A DNA stretch of 12,014 bases, taken from positions 1 to 12,014 of the forward strand of contig NZ_QLJH01000056.1 of the NCBI RefSeq assembly GCF_003951315.1. Reading direction: 5' to 3'. The stretch is from Sphingomonas sp. S-NIH.Pt15_0812 (GTDB lineage: Bacteria; Pseudomonadota; Alphaproteobacteria; Sphingomonadales; Sphingomonadaceae). Shown piece by piece: positions 12,013 through 12,014 of this stretch. How positions within the stretch are numbered: the first letter of the stretch is position 1; every line of letters begins with the position of its first letter. Below the pieces are notes generated by a model. The model did not search any database and had not been told where the DNA came from. It saw only the letters and a list, made by a program, of their open reading frames with translations. Made by a program: the position numbers and the translations under genes.

Positions 12013-12014
12013 TG

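Noticed and set aside
1..12014. CRISPR arrays and rRNA genes
   Set aside because: No regularly spaced repeats of 23-40 bp and no rRNA-like conserved stretches were seen.

Overview
The window looks like the chromosome of a GC-rich alphaproteobacterium, most likely a sphingomonad. This rests on the xerD-accA order at the left edge, two short Flp pilins of alphaproteobacterial type, a tRNA-Gly(CCC) with an encoded CCA, and the style of the NAD-salvage and toxin-antitoxin genes. The taxonomic call is inference from gene content only.

Layout. Positions 1-2280 are core genome: the last codons of xerD, accA with a strong bidirectional terminator, two Flp/Fap pilin genes on the minus strand, a divergent mutT-like Nudix gene, and tRNA-Gly(CCC). 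Positions 2281-4463 are a collapsed mobile island downstream of the tRNA. It holds the N-terminus of a tyrosine integrase, an internal piece of an OLD-family nuclease (read backwards, with a stop codon inside Walker B), the N-terminus of an ImmA/IrrE protease, an intact XRE repressor gene and an intact small gene of unknown role. A sharply defined promoter with a double palindromic operator drives this leftward operon.

Positions 4816-8030 form an NAD-salvage locus: nicotinamidase, with a translationally coupled radical SAM/SPASM-type gene, faces a divergent nrtR-type regulator followed by pncB. pncB is ruined by a nonsense codon, a +1 frameshift and a large internal deletion. Nicotinamide could therefore still be deamidated, but this locus can no longer convert nicotinate to nicotinate mononucleotide. 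The broken pncB abuts the first codons of an IS256-family transposase, after which about 300 bp hold nothing I recognise.

Positions 8510-9858 carry two minus-strand genes of unknown function: an exported protein, and a four-helix membrane protein with an apparent frameshift at an A6 run. Positions 9986-10502 are a BrnT/BrnA toxin-antitoxin pair with a likely autoregulatory inverted repeat. Positions 10668-11752 are a lipoprotein gene overlapping a second exported-protein gene. The right edge holds the C-terminal end of an IS630-family transposase.

The overall theme is repeated gene decay around mobile-element debris: I count four broken genes (OLD, immA, pncB, membrane protein) plus three truncated recombinase/transposase stubs or edge fragments. 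The most interesting intact items are the coupled nicotinamidase-radical SAM operon and the XRE operator-promoter module. Two of the frameshifts lie in homopolymers, so sequencing error must be excluded for those.
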